DNA from: Eleusine coracana subsp. coracana
Taxonomy: Eukaryota; Streptophyta; Magnoliopsida; Poales; Poaceae
Length of the DNA stretch: 64,000 nt
NCBI GenBank assembly: GCA_032690845.1
Contig: CM064424.1
Coordinates: forward strand, 31,606,228 to 31,670,227
Direction: 5' to 3'
In this document: piece by piece, positions 1-10,903 of the stretch
Position numbering within the stretch: the stretch's first letter is position 1
Layout: each line of letters starts with the position of its first letter
Notes under the pieces: generated by a model
Database searches by the model: none
What the model was told of the DNA's origin: nothing
Seen by the model: the letters and a program-made list of their open reading frames with translations, nothing else
Translations under genes and position numbers: made by a program

Positions 1-1539
1 ATTTCATCTTTTATTGGCTCAGTTGATGATGACTCAAGATGAGACAAATGATCTGCTACATAATTTTCCACTCCTTTCTTATCTCTTATTTCCAAATCAA
101 ATTCTTGCAGCATCAATACTCACCGCATTAACCGAGGCTTAGATTCCTTTTTTGAAACCAAATATCTTATAGCAGCATGGTTAGTATATACAATCACCTT
201 AGAATTTAGAATGTAAGATCTAAACTTCTCAAAAGCAAATATAACAGCTAACATCTCCTTCTCAGTTGTTGTATAATTGATATGCGCCTCGTTCAAAGTC
301 TTGCTAGCATAATAAATAACATGCACTTTACCTTCTTTTCGTTGTCCAAGAACATCTCTAACTGCATAATCACTTGCATCACACATAATTTCAGAAGGTA
401 AACTCCAATCAGGTGGCTGCATGATAGGTGCAGAGCATAGAGCTTCCTTTAATTTTCTGAAGGCAAAGAGTCTTTCATCGTCCATAATGAATTCTATATC
501 TTGCTTCAACAATTCTGTCAAGGGTTTAGAAATCCTCGAATAATCCTTAACAAATCTACGATAGAAGTTGGCATGTCCAAGAAAACTCCACAAAGTTGTA
601 AGATCGGTAGGGGGAGGCAATTTCTCAACTATAGATACCTTTGCCTTATCAACCTCTATCCCCCTATTCGATATGACATGACCAAGTACTATTCCTTCTG
701 TCACCATGAAGTGACACTTCTCCCAATTAAGAACCAAGTCACATTCAACACACCTTTCAAAACCTTCTCTAAATTCTCCAAGCAACTACCAAAATCAGCA
801 CCATGTACGGCGAAGTCATCCATGAACACCTCCATAATATCTTCTATGAATTCAGCAAATATTGCATTTATGCATCTTTGAAATGTGGCAGGTGTGTTGC
901 AAAGACCAAAAGGCATCCTTCTATATGCATATGTCCTGAAAGGGCAGGTAAAAGTAGTTTTCTGCTGATCTTCGGGTCTTACCGGTATCTGAAAGAAACC
1001 ACTATACCCATCCAAATAACAAAAGTATGTATTACTTGCTAACCTTTCAAGCATCTCGTCAATGAACGGAACAGGATAATGATCTTTCTTCATCAGCTTG
1101 TTCAAACTTCTGTAATCTATGCACATTCTCCATCCAGTTACAGTCCTTTGAGGAATCAACTCAGCAACAGGGTAGATCATACCTGCATTAAGCAGCTTCA
1201 AAATCTCCTTTTGACCACTGGCTTCATTGATTCTTTCAACCTTCGCATTCCTTCAACCACTGGTTTAGTATTCTCTTCCAAGTTAATATTGTGGGTGCAA
1301 AATACGGGGCTGATTCCCTTGATGTTATCCAATGTGTAACCAATGGCCTTCTTATACCTTTTGAGCATAGCAAGCAGCTTTTCCATTTCTTCTTTTGTTA
1401 GGGCGTTATTCACAATAACTAGTTATGTTTTATTTTTCCCTAGATATTCATAGCATAGATCTTTTGGAAGTTCCTTTTGTTCTACTTCTGGTGCTTCATC
1501 TGGATCTAGCTCACCCAGAGGTTCAAAATTAGAATTTTC
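1..1539 (-). pseudogene. pol: Athila-like pol remnant: reverse transcriptase and RNase H
   Basis: Pieces in at least three frames form one decayed pol. Minus-strand 1539-1198 holds the linker and start of RT (KEEMEKLLAMLKRYKKAIGY, GISPVFCTHNI). At 1201-701 is the RT core with WRMCIDYRSLNK, DGYSGFFQIP and FMDDF (the YVDD-type catalytic box). At 785-120 are the RT end and RNase H (MCDASDYAV, TNHAAIRYLVSKK), and 119-1 continues with the family's usual VADHLS stretch. Family members normally have about 20 more residues between IYPV and LIPQRTVTGWRMC, so a short internal deletion is likely there. A frameshift near 750-785 breaks the RT after the catalytic box. A stop codon also separates this stretch from protease. 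Confidence 0.85.
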
Positions 1540-2150
1540 CTAGTTGAGCCGATCGGTGCAAGCATCACGCCGATCGGTGCTGGCAGTATCCTTGTCAGCT
1601 TCACGCATGAGGTGGTCTAGTGGGTCACCCATATCCATCCCTATCTTCTCATCCTCCTCTGGGTAGAATTCTTGATAGCAAGAAGGGTCTTGATGAGACG
1701 GATCATTAAATTGAAATTGCACTTCTTCACCTCCCAGGTGTAGCGTAATTTGACCTTTCCCAGCATCCAGAACAGCTTGTCCTAATCTCAAAAATGGCCT
1801 CCCTAGAATGATGTCTTCAACTCTAGTTTCCTCATTATTTAGAATGAAGAAGTCCACTGGTATTACTTTTGAACTAATCTCTACCTCAACATTCTTGATC
1901 ACTCCTAGTCCTTGGTCTTCCTTCCATTTGCCATTACGAGCTCAAGTTCAGTCCCCATCAGCCGTTGTTGAGTTTCATAAGGCATGCTCATGAATGCATC
2001 ATAAGTCATTAAGCTAACATGGGAACCAAAGTCACACAAGGCTTTCAGAAGTTTCTTCCCTGATATCTCACATGGTATGTACAGCTCCTCTTCTTGCTCT
2101 GATGAGGACATCACTCCTAAGGATACATGCAATACTCCTCCAATTCTAGA
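1540..2150 (-). pseudogene. Athila-like aspartic protease and linker
   Basis: Two adjoining minus-strand segments (2132-1905 and 1902-1540) read as one retropepsin-like domain separated by a single stop. The active-site region reads CDFGSHVSLM where functional relatives have a D-x-G-A/S motif, and the fold's later ILGRPFL motif is intact. The domain would cleave the Gag-Pol polyprotein. The C-terminal tail encodes a pair of the CCGATCGG palindromes (positions 1549 and 1570), which read out as repeated TDR peptides. The upstream side ends at the foreign fragment at 2153-3030. Confidence 0.75.
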
Positions 2151-2152
2151 CT

Positions 2153-3030
2153 TGCAAGGTCCTATGACTGGAGCTCGTGCACGACGAGTAATTTAGAGGT
2201 GAGCTCGTTCCTACGTTCTTTATTATATGTCACTTTTGATAATGGTTTGCTACCTAATGATTTTATTGTAATTAAGAACCATGGAGAGGACCAGGAGATG
2301 ATGGGAGAAGGACTTGGAGACATGGAGGACCAGCAAGGACGTGGAAGCCAAGGTGGAGGCCCAACCAAAACCGAAACCAGCAAGGACTTCGAGTTTGTTT
2401 TGGGGCTCAGGACCAGTCTGCACTAAAATGGATGCCCAAGACGCATATAGACTCGTATTTAGACGTTCTACATATGCACGGAAAGATAAGAATAAGACCT
2501 TTCCAATGCCGCCAGTCTCATATCAAAATTCGTCCGGAGTTATCGGGAAACATTGAATCAAGAGAGGGTCCAGAATCTGTTTTGGTGCTGTGTTGCCTGT
2601 TTTTGGCCTTTGGGCTTTGTATCTAGTTGAGCCCAATTAGGGGCGCGTCCAGAGGGTCTTGCATGACCCTAGAATCTTCATATATAGCCTCCACTGCACC
2701 ATTAGGGTTGGGGTTTTGCTTAGATTATTCTATTCATAACAGTTTCACCATCATCACGATTTGTGAGACCCCAACTTCGTGAGATTCATAATACATCTGC
2801 AATTGTCTTGCATTCTTGTTTGTTCTTGCTTGTGTTCTTGATTCGCAGGCAGGGATTAGCCTTCTCGGTGAGGTCAATCATTTTTGGACGGTTGATAACC
2901 AGAGGAGACGTCGTGTTGCGATTGCGGGGTTTAGAACATGATGTTCTGAAGCTGGATCGATTTGTGTGTTGCCTCCAACCAAATCAACATATCCAGAACC
3001 TTTCGGAAGATCGGGAACCCTTGTCCACAT
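2153..3030 (+). mobile_element. Inserted gypsy fragment: Pol C-terminal tail plus LTR-like sequence
   Basis: This plus-strand block interrupts the minus-strand Athila gag-pro region. It opens with the end of a chromovirus-type Pol: GPMTGARARRVI, then after a frameshift EVSSFL and DNGLLPNDFIVIKN. This corresponds to the GPxTRARA...LN.EVSSFL tail that many plant gypsy Pols carry. What follows looks like an LTR, with a TATA-like catatatagcc near 2690 and a leader-like stretch to about 3030. No matching second LTR or clear target duplication was found, and both ends are approximate. It could be the truncated 3' end of an element, or a fragment carried in by recombination. Confidence 0.6.
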
Positions 3031-4359
3031 CATGCTCTTCAGTGAGACCTATAGCATACACACCACATAATGCTTCGTAGGGAGTTGGCTCAAAGCAACT
3101 GTCTAGTAATCTCTTAGCTTGTTTTACCTCTGTTCCAGCAAGCTCTATATCATCCTTGTAAAGCTTCCCTAAGACACTTCCAATAACTTCTTGATCAGAA
3201 ACTTCCGACTTGAAGCGATTACTTGGGAAATTATACTGAATTCCGGCTTCAGAGGCATCTTGCGGCAGAAGGATCTCCTCATATTGAGCAACTCTTGTGA
3301 AAAGTCAATAGGAATCCAGTCCATTGGCTCAAATTCATCAAGTGGTTTAGCATTCACCAATGTCCTATCCCCCTTTGGTTTAGCAAAGTTACCTTCAAAC
3401 TCTTTCAGGTGGTTGTCCAGAATCACAACTTCTATCTTGGTATATTCCTTGCACCTTGGCGGAGTTGTCAGGGCGATCAATTCCCCTGTTGTTGCAACTG
3501 TGTCGATTGGCTCAGAGACTGCACCGATCGGCGCACGCGTCAGATCCATGGAAGTGGGTTTGACGGGCCCTATCTCTTCAAATTTATGCTCTGGAATACT
3601 CATTGCTCTACTCTTGGACATACAGATCTGTTTAGTCGGCGACTCTTCCTTCTGCATCACTTCTGGGCATTGCTAATTTGGTTCTAGATATTCTTCCCAG
3701 TGCTTATGCAAAGCTTCATTCTCAGCGATTTTGCCTATCAATTCGATCCCCACCTTGGCTGTCAACCTCAGAAAACTTCCTCCAGCCGATCCATCCAAAT
3801 ACATCCTCGATGCCTTATTTATGGCCATGTAGAAGGTTTGAGCGCACATATTCTCTTCAATGCCGAGGTCAGGTCCTTGTTTCAACAATGTTTTAAAACG
3901 CGTCCAGGCTTCCACGAGAGATTCTTCATCTTTTTGTAAGAAGTTCACCACTTCTCTTCTCAATTTCTACACCTTTGGCAAAGGAAATTAGTGGAGACAA
4001 AAATTTCCAACTAATTCACTTCACTTACCTTTCGCACCTCGAGATGCTGCCTTGTGCCACTCTTTGGCTTTTCCTCCCCAAGAGAATGGGAAAAACAGCC
4101 ATCTGTAAAGATCCTGAGGCACTCCTTCATGATGGAATGTTTGGCAAAGTGCCTCCAAATCTTGTAGGTGAGTATATGGATTCTCCTCCTTTACTCCAAA
4201 GAATTTGTTTGCTTCAGCCATGCTAATGATAATGGGGTTCAACACATACGAGGAGGCCGTGGCCTTCTCATCTGAGGATTGAGGCACCAGCATGTCTGGA
4301 GATGGCAAAGAAAGCTCCCTGAGCGTCGGAGAAGGTTCCATCGTGCTCATCCTGCACAA
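3031..4359 (-). pseudogene. gag: Athila-like gag
   Basis: Three minus-strand segments make up a decayed nucleocapsid gene: 4359-4021 (start MSTMEPSPTLRELSLPSPDM and a FFPFSWGGKAKEW motif), 3963-3673 (LQKDEESLVEAWTRFKTLL, the conserved gag helix region) and 3660-3169 (linker rich in E, P and T). Reading continues past a frameshift near 3180 to about 3031, where the foreign fragment begins. Gag would form the particle that packages element RNA. The linker contains a palindrome pair (3503 and 3524), coding for APIGAVSEPIDTV. No zinc knuckle was recognised. Frames are broken around 3964-4020 and 3660-3672. Confidence 0.8.
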
Positions 4360-4436
4360 AACACTAATAGTAAAATACTAGAAAAGAAAAGGATTAGACG
4401 TTAGTAAAATACTAATAGTAAAAGAACTGGCTTGTT

Positions 4437-4453
4437 CCCTGGCAACGGTGCCA
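4437..4453 (-). other. Primer-binding site of the Athila-like element
   Basis: On the minus strand this reads TGGCACCGTTGCCAGGG, five bases after the LTR end. It is the plant gypsy type usually assigned to tRNA-Asp (TGGCGCCGTTGCCGGGG) with two changes. It fixes the element's orientation. Confidence 0.85.
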
Positions 4454-4458
4454 GAAAA

Positions 4459-5558
4459 TGTAGCTTGTTGGTCATAGTTACGCACCCACTTATATACCGC
4501 AAGAGGACAGTGTACAGTTGTAGCTCTTTTTACATCAGAGTATTCCAAGGTTATCGAATCCCCAGGAAATGAGCGGGACTATTACTATTAAAGGCTTACT
4601 AACAGATTGCAATGGTTGAGTTGGTGTGAATGATGACGGTGAGAGAGTGGTGGATGAATGTTATTAGAGATGTAACAGGATAATGAAGGATTCTCTCCTT
4701 AGGATTGGTTCACTAGCATGCAACCTTATTCTTATTAAATCAGATAATGATTCCAATATTCTACAAGACATGGTGGTTTCGTTTGCCCCGGTTGTCACTA
4801 CAGAGGTTATTAGCTCCCCACTGGTTTCTTGCACCATGCAATGGGCAGAAGTATACCGGCCGATACACTAATGCAATAGATGCACAATTGAGTTCACTAC
4901 ATAGATTGAATTCATCAAGAGAGTATCAACAAGTATGAGAGTTACATGACCAGATTCCCGCACCAGAGAAGAGAATATGAGACTACTCGCTCATCCTACT
5001 GCTAAGCATAGCAGAGGGGTGAGAAATAGCGCTAGAACACGCACGTGCCGATTGGTGCAACTGTCGCGCCGATCGGCGTGACCTCCCTTCTGGTGGTTCT
5101 CGTCGGTGTTGACCAATCGTCGCCGCCAATATCCTAAAACCCTAGTTCTAACAACTGGATATCGTGATTGTTGTCTCTCCCCTTCTCTCCTGGGATCTTG
5201 ATAGATGTCTTCCTTTTATATCCGACGAGATTAGGTTAACTTCCACCGACTTCGACTTGTATTGGGCTGGGCCTCTGTCCTTGGACCGAATTATGCTCTT
5301 CATTGTCTTTTACCCTCCTGCGCTGATCGGTGCAGGCCCGTGCCAATTGGCACGGCTCTGTATGTGGCCCATCCTTATTGCTCTTTGATTCCTTATCCAT
5401 AATTGCTCTGTTTTATACCTGTTTTCTGCAATTACATGCAAAACAGAACAACTACAAATATATGCAAATATGGGGTGAATTGTTAGTCAATTCCACCAAA
5501 TTAAGACGTAAAACATCCCTTTTTGGTAGATAAAATAGGTAGCTAGAAACCACCAACA
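4459..5558 (-). repeat. 5' LTR of the Athila-like element
   Basis: The LTR is about 1.1 kb and bounded by TG/CA. On the minus strand it begins TGTTGGTGG and ends ACAAGCTACA just before the primer-binding site. A TATA-like atataaaagg lies at 5213-5222 (minus). Two palindrome pairs are present, at 5323/5343 (upstream of the TATA) and 5048/5069 (downstream). The last 90 bp closely resemble the LTR end of the element at 36165-45306, which shows shared ancestry. The partner LTR lies outside the window, so no target duplication can be checked. Confidence 0.8.
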
Positions 5559-6067
5559 AGGTTCAAAAGATATATTATTAATTGATGTTAGTAATTAATT
5601 ATCAAAGTTGGACTTATAATAATTCGAGTGACAATTCAGTATGGAAAGGCTATATTATGATTGATGTCTTTTAGCTTAGTACTATGATATGATTGATGTC
5701 GTATTCTTGCTATGGGCTGTATCATGATTGAAGTCATGAAATTAGGGTCCATAAGTCGCTCGGATAAGAGTGCATATCACTCGATCTTTCTATTAGTTGG
5801 TCGATAAGATTGATGTCACTTTGACCGACCCTCTGGTTTGATGATCAATGGTTTATTTAGCTTGAACTTGATGGTTTGAGTAAATTATATATACAACAAA
5901 ATGTTAAGAGCTAATATGTTATTAGACTTGCATTATTTGTTAGTCTCCTAATTGGTGCACCCAATCTATCAGGAACATTCAATCGAGAGGTCTTCCTAAT
6001 TTATGACCTAACATTGAAGATCACTCAACAAGTTAAAGCTCAAAATCAGGAAGCACTCGGGGGCTGC
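5559..6067 (+). other. 3' internal end and polypurine tract of a Tat-like element
   Basis: No ORF is supported here. The stretch ends with actcgggggctgc (about 6055-6067), the polypurine tract form seen in grass Tat-like elements, directly before an LTR that starts TGTAGAAAAC. It is therefore read as the 3' untranslated end of a plus-strand element whose body was replaced on the left by the Athila-like element. Confidence 0.55.
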
Positions 6068-6442
6068 TGTAGAAAACTTACCTTCTAGGTATACATAGCT
6101 ATGCTTAAGTCGTCAACCGACCAGGTACCTCACCAATAAGGGAACCGACCGAGTTGGCTTGGAGCACAAGGCAATTAGAGATAGACTTTCTATGTAAATC
6201 CTTGTAGACTACGAGTAGGACTCTTCATGTACCCCATGCCAATCAGATATATGAGGCGGTAGGGAAGGCCCCAAAAGAGACACTAGATTACAACGCAATA
6301 CAAACCACATAACACAGAACGTAGGGTTTTTACTCTCATTGATAGGGCCTGAACCTATATAACTCAGTGTCTTGTGTCTCAACCATCATAGTTCTTAGTC
6401 CCGATGCAGCCCTATAAATGCATTGCCGAGGTTAAGTCTCAA
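6068..6442 (+). repeat. 3' LTR of a plus-strand Tat-like element
   Basis: This is a 375-bp LTR starting TGTAGAAAAC and ending TCTCAACA. It aligns along its length with the LTR at 33181-33561 (shared blocks include agatagactttctat, aggactcttcatgtacc and gtagggtttttactctcat). It is followed at once by minus-strand pol of another element, with no primer-binding site, so it is the 3' copy of a separate insertion of the same family. Confidence 0.7.
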
Positions 6443-7500
6443 CACTTTTTCAGGCTTGTATAATCATTACACATTCTCCATTTCCCTTTTCTTTATTCGT
6501 ACAAGAATGAGATTAGCTAACGATTGAGGATGGAATACCTCCTTGATGAACCCGGCTGCTTGAAGCTTCACGATCTCCTCGTCAAAGCGGCGCAAGCGTT
6601 GCTTCACCGGTATGGAGCCTGACCTAATGTTCAAGGAGTGCTCAGCGACCTTCCTCAGGATGCCTAGCATGTCCAAGGGTTTCCATGCAAAGATGTCGAT
6701 GTTCGCGCAGAGAAAGGTGACAAGCTCCCTTTCCTATTTGGGAGTGAGGGATGTCCCCACTCGCACAGTTTTCTCCTTGTCACCCTCGAGATCGATTTGC
6801 ACTTCCTTGGTGTCTTCTGCCGGCTTGAACGAGGCGTTTTTGTAGCTGGCCTTGGGGGTTCCCTCCTCGAGATGCATGCGGATAATTGCAAGCTCCATAT
6901 TCGAGGCCACCATCGCGGCGGTGAGGTCGCCGCTCTCTGTCTCACACTAGAAAGCGCGTTGGAGATATGTGCCCATGGTGATGACCTCTTTTGGCCCCGG
7001 CATCTTGAGCTTTAGGTAGGTGTAGTTGGGCACGGCTACAAATTTGGAGTAGCATGGACGCCCAAGGATAGCGTGGTACGCTCCTGGGAATTGACGAGTT
7101 CGAAGACGAGGGTCTCGATTCAAAAGTTGGACGGAGTCCTAAAAGTGACGGATAGGTTCATTCACCTGAGGGGGATAGCTTGCCTCCTGGGAACGTTCCC
7201 CTGGAAGGGTGTGCTGGCCGGCTAGAGATGTGAATGGTTGATCCCTAGCAGATCAAGGGTATCGGCATAAAGGATGTTGAGGCAGATACCCCTGTCCATC
7301 ATCACCTTCATGAGGCGAACCGTAGCGATGATGGGTCGACCACGAGCAGTTACCGTCCTAGCCGTAGGACATGGAGCGGGTGGTCCGAACGGTTGAACAT
7401 TATCAGCAGGTTGGACCAGTTGAGAAATGACGGGGTGGCAGGTGGCAGCAATGACTTCGTGACGCTCGACTTTGGTCATGCACCGACTCCCATGGGCTTC
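6443..7500 (-). pseudogene. pol: Tat-like gypsy protease and start of reverse transcriptase
   Basis: On the minus strand, 7479-7222 holds a retropepsin-like segment (MDRGICLNILYADTLDLLGI, with R where the catalytic-site S or D-G-S/G motif is normally found). The protease-RT linker follows (about 6950-6690, in a frame with an internal stop), and then 6676-6467 has the RT N-terminus (HSLNIRSGSIPVKQRLRRFDEE, AAGFIKEVFHP). It breaks off before the catalytic RT motifs, where the LTR at 6068-6442 begins. The spelling is typical of the grass Tat/RIRE2-like group from memory. Its gag lies immediately upstream (7501-10903). Confidence 0.75.
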
Positions 7501-10500
7501 GGGGCCCGTGAAGATCTTGTGTCAGGCCTTGTTTGTGGGGCACAAGGCGCCCCTCCTCGTCGTCATCGTTCACAGGGTCCAGCGCCCCCGGTTCCATCGC
7601 TTTTTTTGGCTCCCCCCTTCTTGGCCTCCTCGCGGATGAATTTCTTCATCATCGTCTAGTCTTAGAGGAGGTGCTTCACCAGGAAGGCATGGTTGGTACA
7701 TGGGTCGTTCCACTTCTTCTCCAAGTGGTTCGGCGCTTCCCCAGCTAGAGGCCTTGCGGCCTTCCACTCGGCGCGGCCCCTGGGTTTGTTCTTCTTCTTT
7801 TTGGGGCGGTTGGAGGTGCCTTTGCTGTTGCGCTCCTCCCATTCTCCTTTTCCCTTGACATCTGTGGTGTGATTCATAACCGCTCCCACACAATCTTCAG
7901 TAGAGGCGAAGCTGGTGGCGATGTCCAAGAGCTCACAGTCAGTGCGTGGGCCTTTGTGGCCTAGCTCGTGGATAAGCTACTCTGAGGTGGTGCCGGAGAT
8001 GAAGGCTCCGATGATGTCCGTATCGCCCACAATGGCCAACTCATTGCACTTCTTACTGAAGCATCGAATGTAGTCCCGGATGGTCTCACCGGCATTCTGC
8101 CGGCAGTTCTTGAGGTCCTAGGGGTTGCCTGGCCAGACATAGGTCCCCCAGAAATTCATGACGAAGATGTTCCTCATGTCGTCCCAACCATAGATCTGGC
8201 CCTCGTGAAGATGCTCAAGCCAAACCCGAGCCGAATCGGCGAGGTACAACGGGAAGTTGCGAATGATGGCGAGGTCATCAATCACCCCTCCCGCCTGACA
8301 TGCGAGGCGGTAGTCCTCGAGCCAAAGTCTGGGGTCTGTCTCTGAAGACGCATCTAGGATCCCCTAGTGGGTTTTGGTGTACAATGACGAAAGATTAAAA
8401 TTGTGCTAACATGTTTATGAAGTAAATGTGCAGATAATTAAAATTAGTGTCTAAACCCATATTTGCAAGATGGCTATTACTCCCAAAAAGAAGAAAAGGA
8501 AAATAGACTCAAAAGCACTTCAAAGAGTAGTTCTTAATTTTATTTGAGTCATAGGCATGCCGAACTATAAAGGGGGGGGGGGGTAAACCAATCTTGCTAA
8601 GAAGGGAAATTTGTGTGCTCAGGCCTACCAAAAAGTTTTGTGAGAGTTTAGTCAACCAATGCCAAAAAGAACCAATCCATTTTGAGCTAAACAGAGAGTC
8701 ACGGAAGTTCCGTTATTGCCAAGCCTCAAACTTTAGCCAACCCGATAGTTACGGATGTTTCGTGGGCTCCTCCATGGAAGTTCTGTCGTCCTCTAGTTTC
8801 ACTCTATTGCAAACCAGAGAGTGATGGAAGTTCCGTGATGTCCATCATGGAAGTTCTATCATCTCTGACCCAGTTGAAAAACTGACCATGCAATGACTCT
8901 TTTTGAACTGACGGAAGTTCCGTGAGTAATCACGAAAGTTCCATTAGACACAGAAAACCTATGTAACGGCTAGTTTTTGGAGAGCCTCTATAAATACTTT
9001 CCTCCTTCCCCTGTGGGAAGGGTTGGACTCCTTGGCATTTGACTCCATCTTCAGCTAGAGCTCTCACCTCTATCTTCTAGACTTGTTCCTGAGATTCCAA
9101 ATAAAGTGAGAAAGATCCAACCGCAAAAAGAATCAATCCATCCACTCAAAAGCTTGAGCACATCTTTCCCTCCCCATCAAGATTTGATTTGCTTGTTACT
9201 ATTGAAGACTTGGTCTCCTAGACGGCTAGGTGTCGCCCTTGAGCTCCCAACTTGTTGTGGGGAGACGAGGACGTTTATGAAGGTGTGATTCATCTCTGGA
9301 GGAAAAGAATCAAGTGGAGAAAGAAATCCGAGCACAATCTTTGTGATTGCTTGGCGGGGAAAATGGTTGAGAGATAGACCCGACCACTTTGTGTGGCTCC
9401 TCAACGAGGATGTAGGAACTATTTAGTGTGGTTGCCAAACCTCGGGTTAATTCCTTGTGTCTCTCTTTACATTCCCGCTTTTATCATTGTGCTTGTTTAT
9501 TTCATTCGTATTATTGTGCTTGATTCACTTGCTAATTGTGTTGCTAGCTACTCATCAAAGAATTTCAAGTGTGCATTGCTATCTCTTCACTTCTCTCAAG
9601 TATTGTATTTCTTTCTCTTAGTTATTTGCATTTAAATTAGTTTTAGAGAAAGATTTAGTCAAGTTCTATCATTTGACAGAAGTTCCATGGTGACAGAAGT
9701 TCCGTCTTTCCTGACTAAAGTTCTATTGTTCCTGGCATTTGATCAAACCTAAGTGTTTTTCAGGATTAATTTTTAGATTGCTTATTCACCCCCCCCCCTA
9801 GTCTAGGCAACTTTTAGTCTCGTCCGTGTACTTGGCGACGGTGACAGGCGCACGAAAGCATTGTGGGAACTTTGCGTTGCGGATGCGGGAGATGAAGACT
9901 CGTGGCCCTGGCGGGCTCGGGCTCTGACTCCTTTCCTTGTCGGTGTCATCGTACCTGCCATCGTGGCACGGCTAGCGACCCCTTTCTTTACTTAGCCGCT
10001 CCCTTTTGAATCGGTGCGCCCTGAGGGTATGGTCTGTGTCATGGTGGGGCCCGACTCGGTCATGAACTGAGGCTTTCTTGGGCACGCCCCCAAACGGGGG
10101 CGCTTGCTGAACCGTGGATTGTTGTGAGCCCGCAGCACTACCCCCTCTAGCCCTACGGGAGGTGGTGACCAGCTGGCTGGATTGTGCGGCACGTCGGGGA
10201 GAGCTCTCGGCCTTGAGCTCCGCAACTTTGGCCAGAAGGGCGGCGACTTCCCACTGCACTGGGTTGGCTTCCGGCATCACGGGCTCGGGGAGGGTTTTGA
10301 GTAGCGTGACAGCTGCCACTATGTACTGCCCCGTGCGAGCAAACTGTGGGGGTCCCTGATTGTAGTTGATGATGCGCTCGTGGATGTCGCGAGCCATGGT
10401 GTGAGCATGCCCGCCTGTGCCAGAATGAGCCAGCTCACAGTCTATTTCGGCCTTCCTGTTTCTAGCTGGCATCGTGTTTCTTCCAGCTCCGCCCGTCTCA

Positions 10501-10903
10501 CCATCAGCCATTGCTAAGGGTCCTTCGGGCAAGGTGCAGGCTGAGGTCCCCCTATCGAAGTGACAGGGATGTTGACGAGTATCTCTCCCGCCGTTGCACC
10601 TGTCACCCGGTTCGCCAGAGCGTAGGGCTCGGGGTTAGCTCTCGCTCTAGGAGCTGAGGTTCCGGCACTCCCCCCGCGGCTGGCATAGGCATGAGCTGCA
10701 CCATATGGTATTCACGTGGAGGGTCGTAGCTCTCTGCACAGCTTCCAGAATCAGAGCCTAAATCTTCTAAGGTCTCCACATCAAGGAGGTCGAAGAAGGA
10801 TTCGTTGGGGTGTTTGATTACGCCAATGGACCCGGTGTCGATAGCTACGAGGGCACCATGGTGGATGGCTATGTCCTAGAAACCCCTCGCGGCATTATGC
10901 AGG
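7501..10903 (-). pseudogene. gag: Tat-like gag, split by a solo LTR
   Basis: Minus-strand coding remains lie in two blocks. At 10890-9810 is the N-terminal part (a segment 10532-9972 with ALLAKVAELKAE and low-complexity sequence) reaching VAKYTDET. At 8367-7570 is the capsid part (DPRLWLEDYRLACQAGG, ETIRDYIRCFSKKCNEL, GDTDIIGAFISGTT, ELLDIATSFAS) and a basic tail (RPKKKKNKPRGR). The insertion at 8368-9809 separates the two. Stops include one after WPGNP and one after GTTSE. The 5' side stops abruptly at the SIRE-like derivative at 10904, so LTR and primer-binding site are missing. Confidence 0.75.
8368..9809 (+). repeat. Solo LTR of a SIRE-like copia element
   Basis: A non-coding block interrupts the Tat gag. 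It starts TGGGTTTTGGTG, has a TATA box ctctataaatac near 8986 and ends in a C tract followed by tagtctaggca, the style of grass SIRE-like LTRs. A possible 5-bp target duplication CCTAG occurs at 8363-8367 and 9797-9801. If that is right the LTR ends at 9796, so the right boundary is uncertain by about 13 bp. It contains about ten copies of an acggaagttccgt-like palindrome (8705-9718). No internal coding sequence is present, consistent with LTR-LTR recombination. Confidence 0.65.

Larger units (their letters stand above)
1..5558 (-). mobile_element. Athila-like Ty3/gypsy retrotransposon, 5' LTR to pol, cut by window edge
   Basis: Read on the minus strand the order is 5' LTR (5558 to 4459), primer-binding site, gag, protease, reverse transcriptase and RNase H, and then the window ends, so integrase and the 3' LTR are not visible. 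Lineage is judged from the RT (FMDD box, YRRMPFGL) and RNase H (CDASDYAV, TTTEKEMLAVIFAFEKFRSY), which match the Athila group as I remember it. Reading frames are broken in several places and a foreign fragment sits at about 2153-3030, so this copy is dead. Its LTR end closely resembles that of the non-autonomous element at 36165-45306. Confidence 0.85.
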
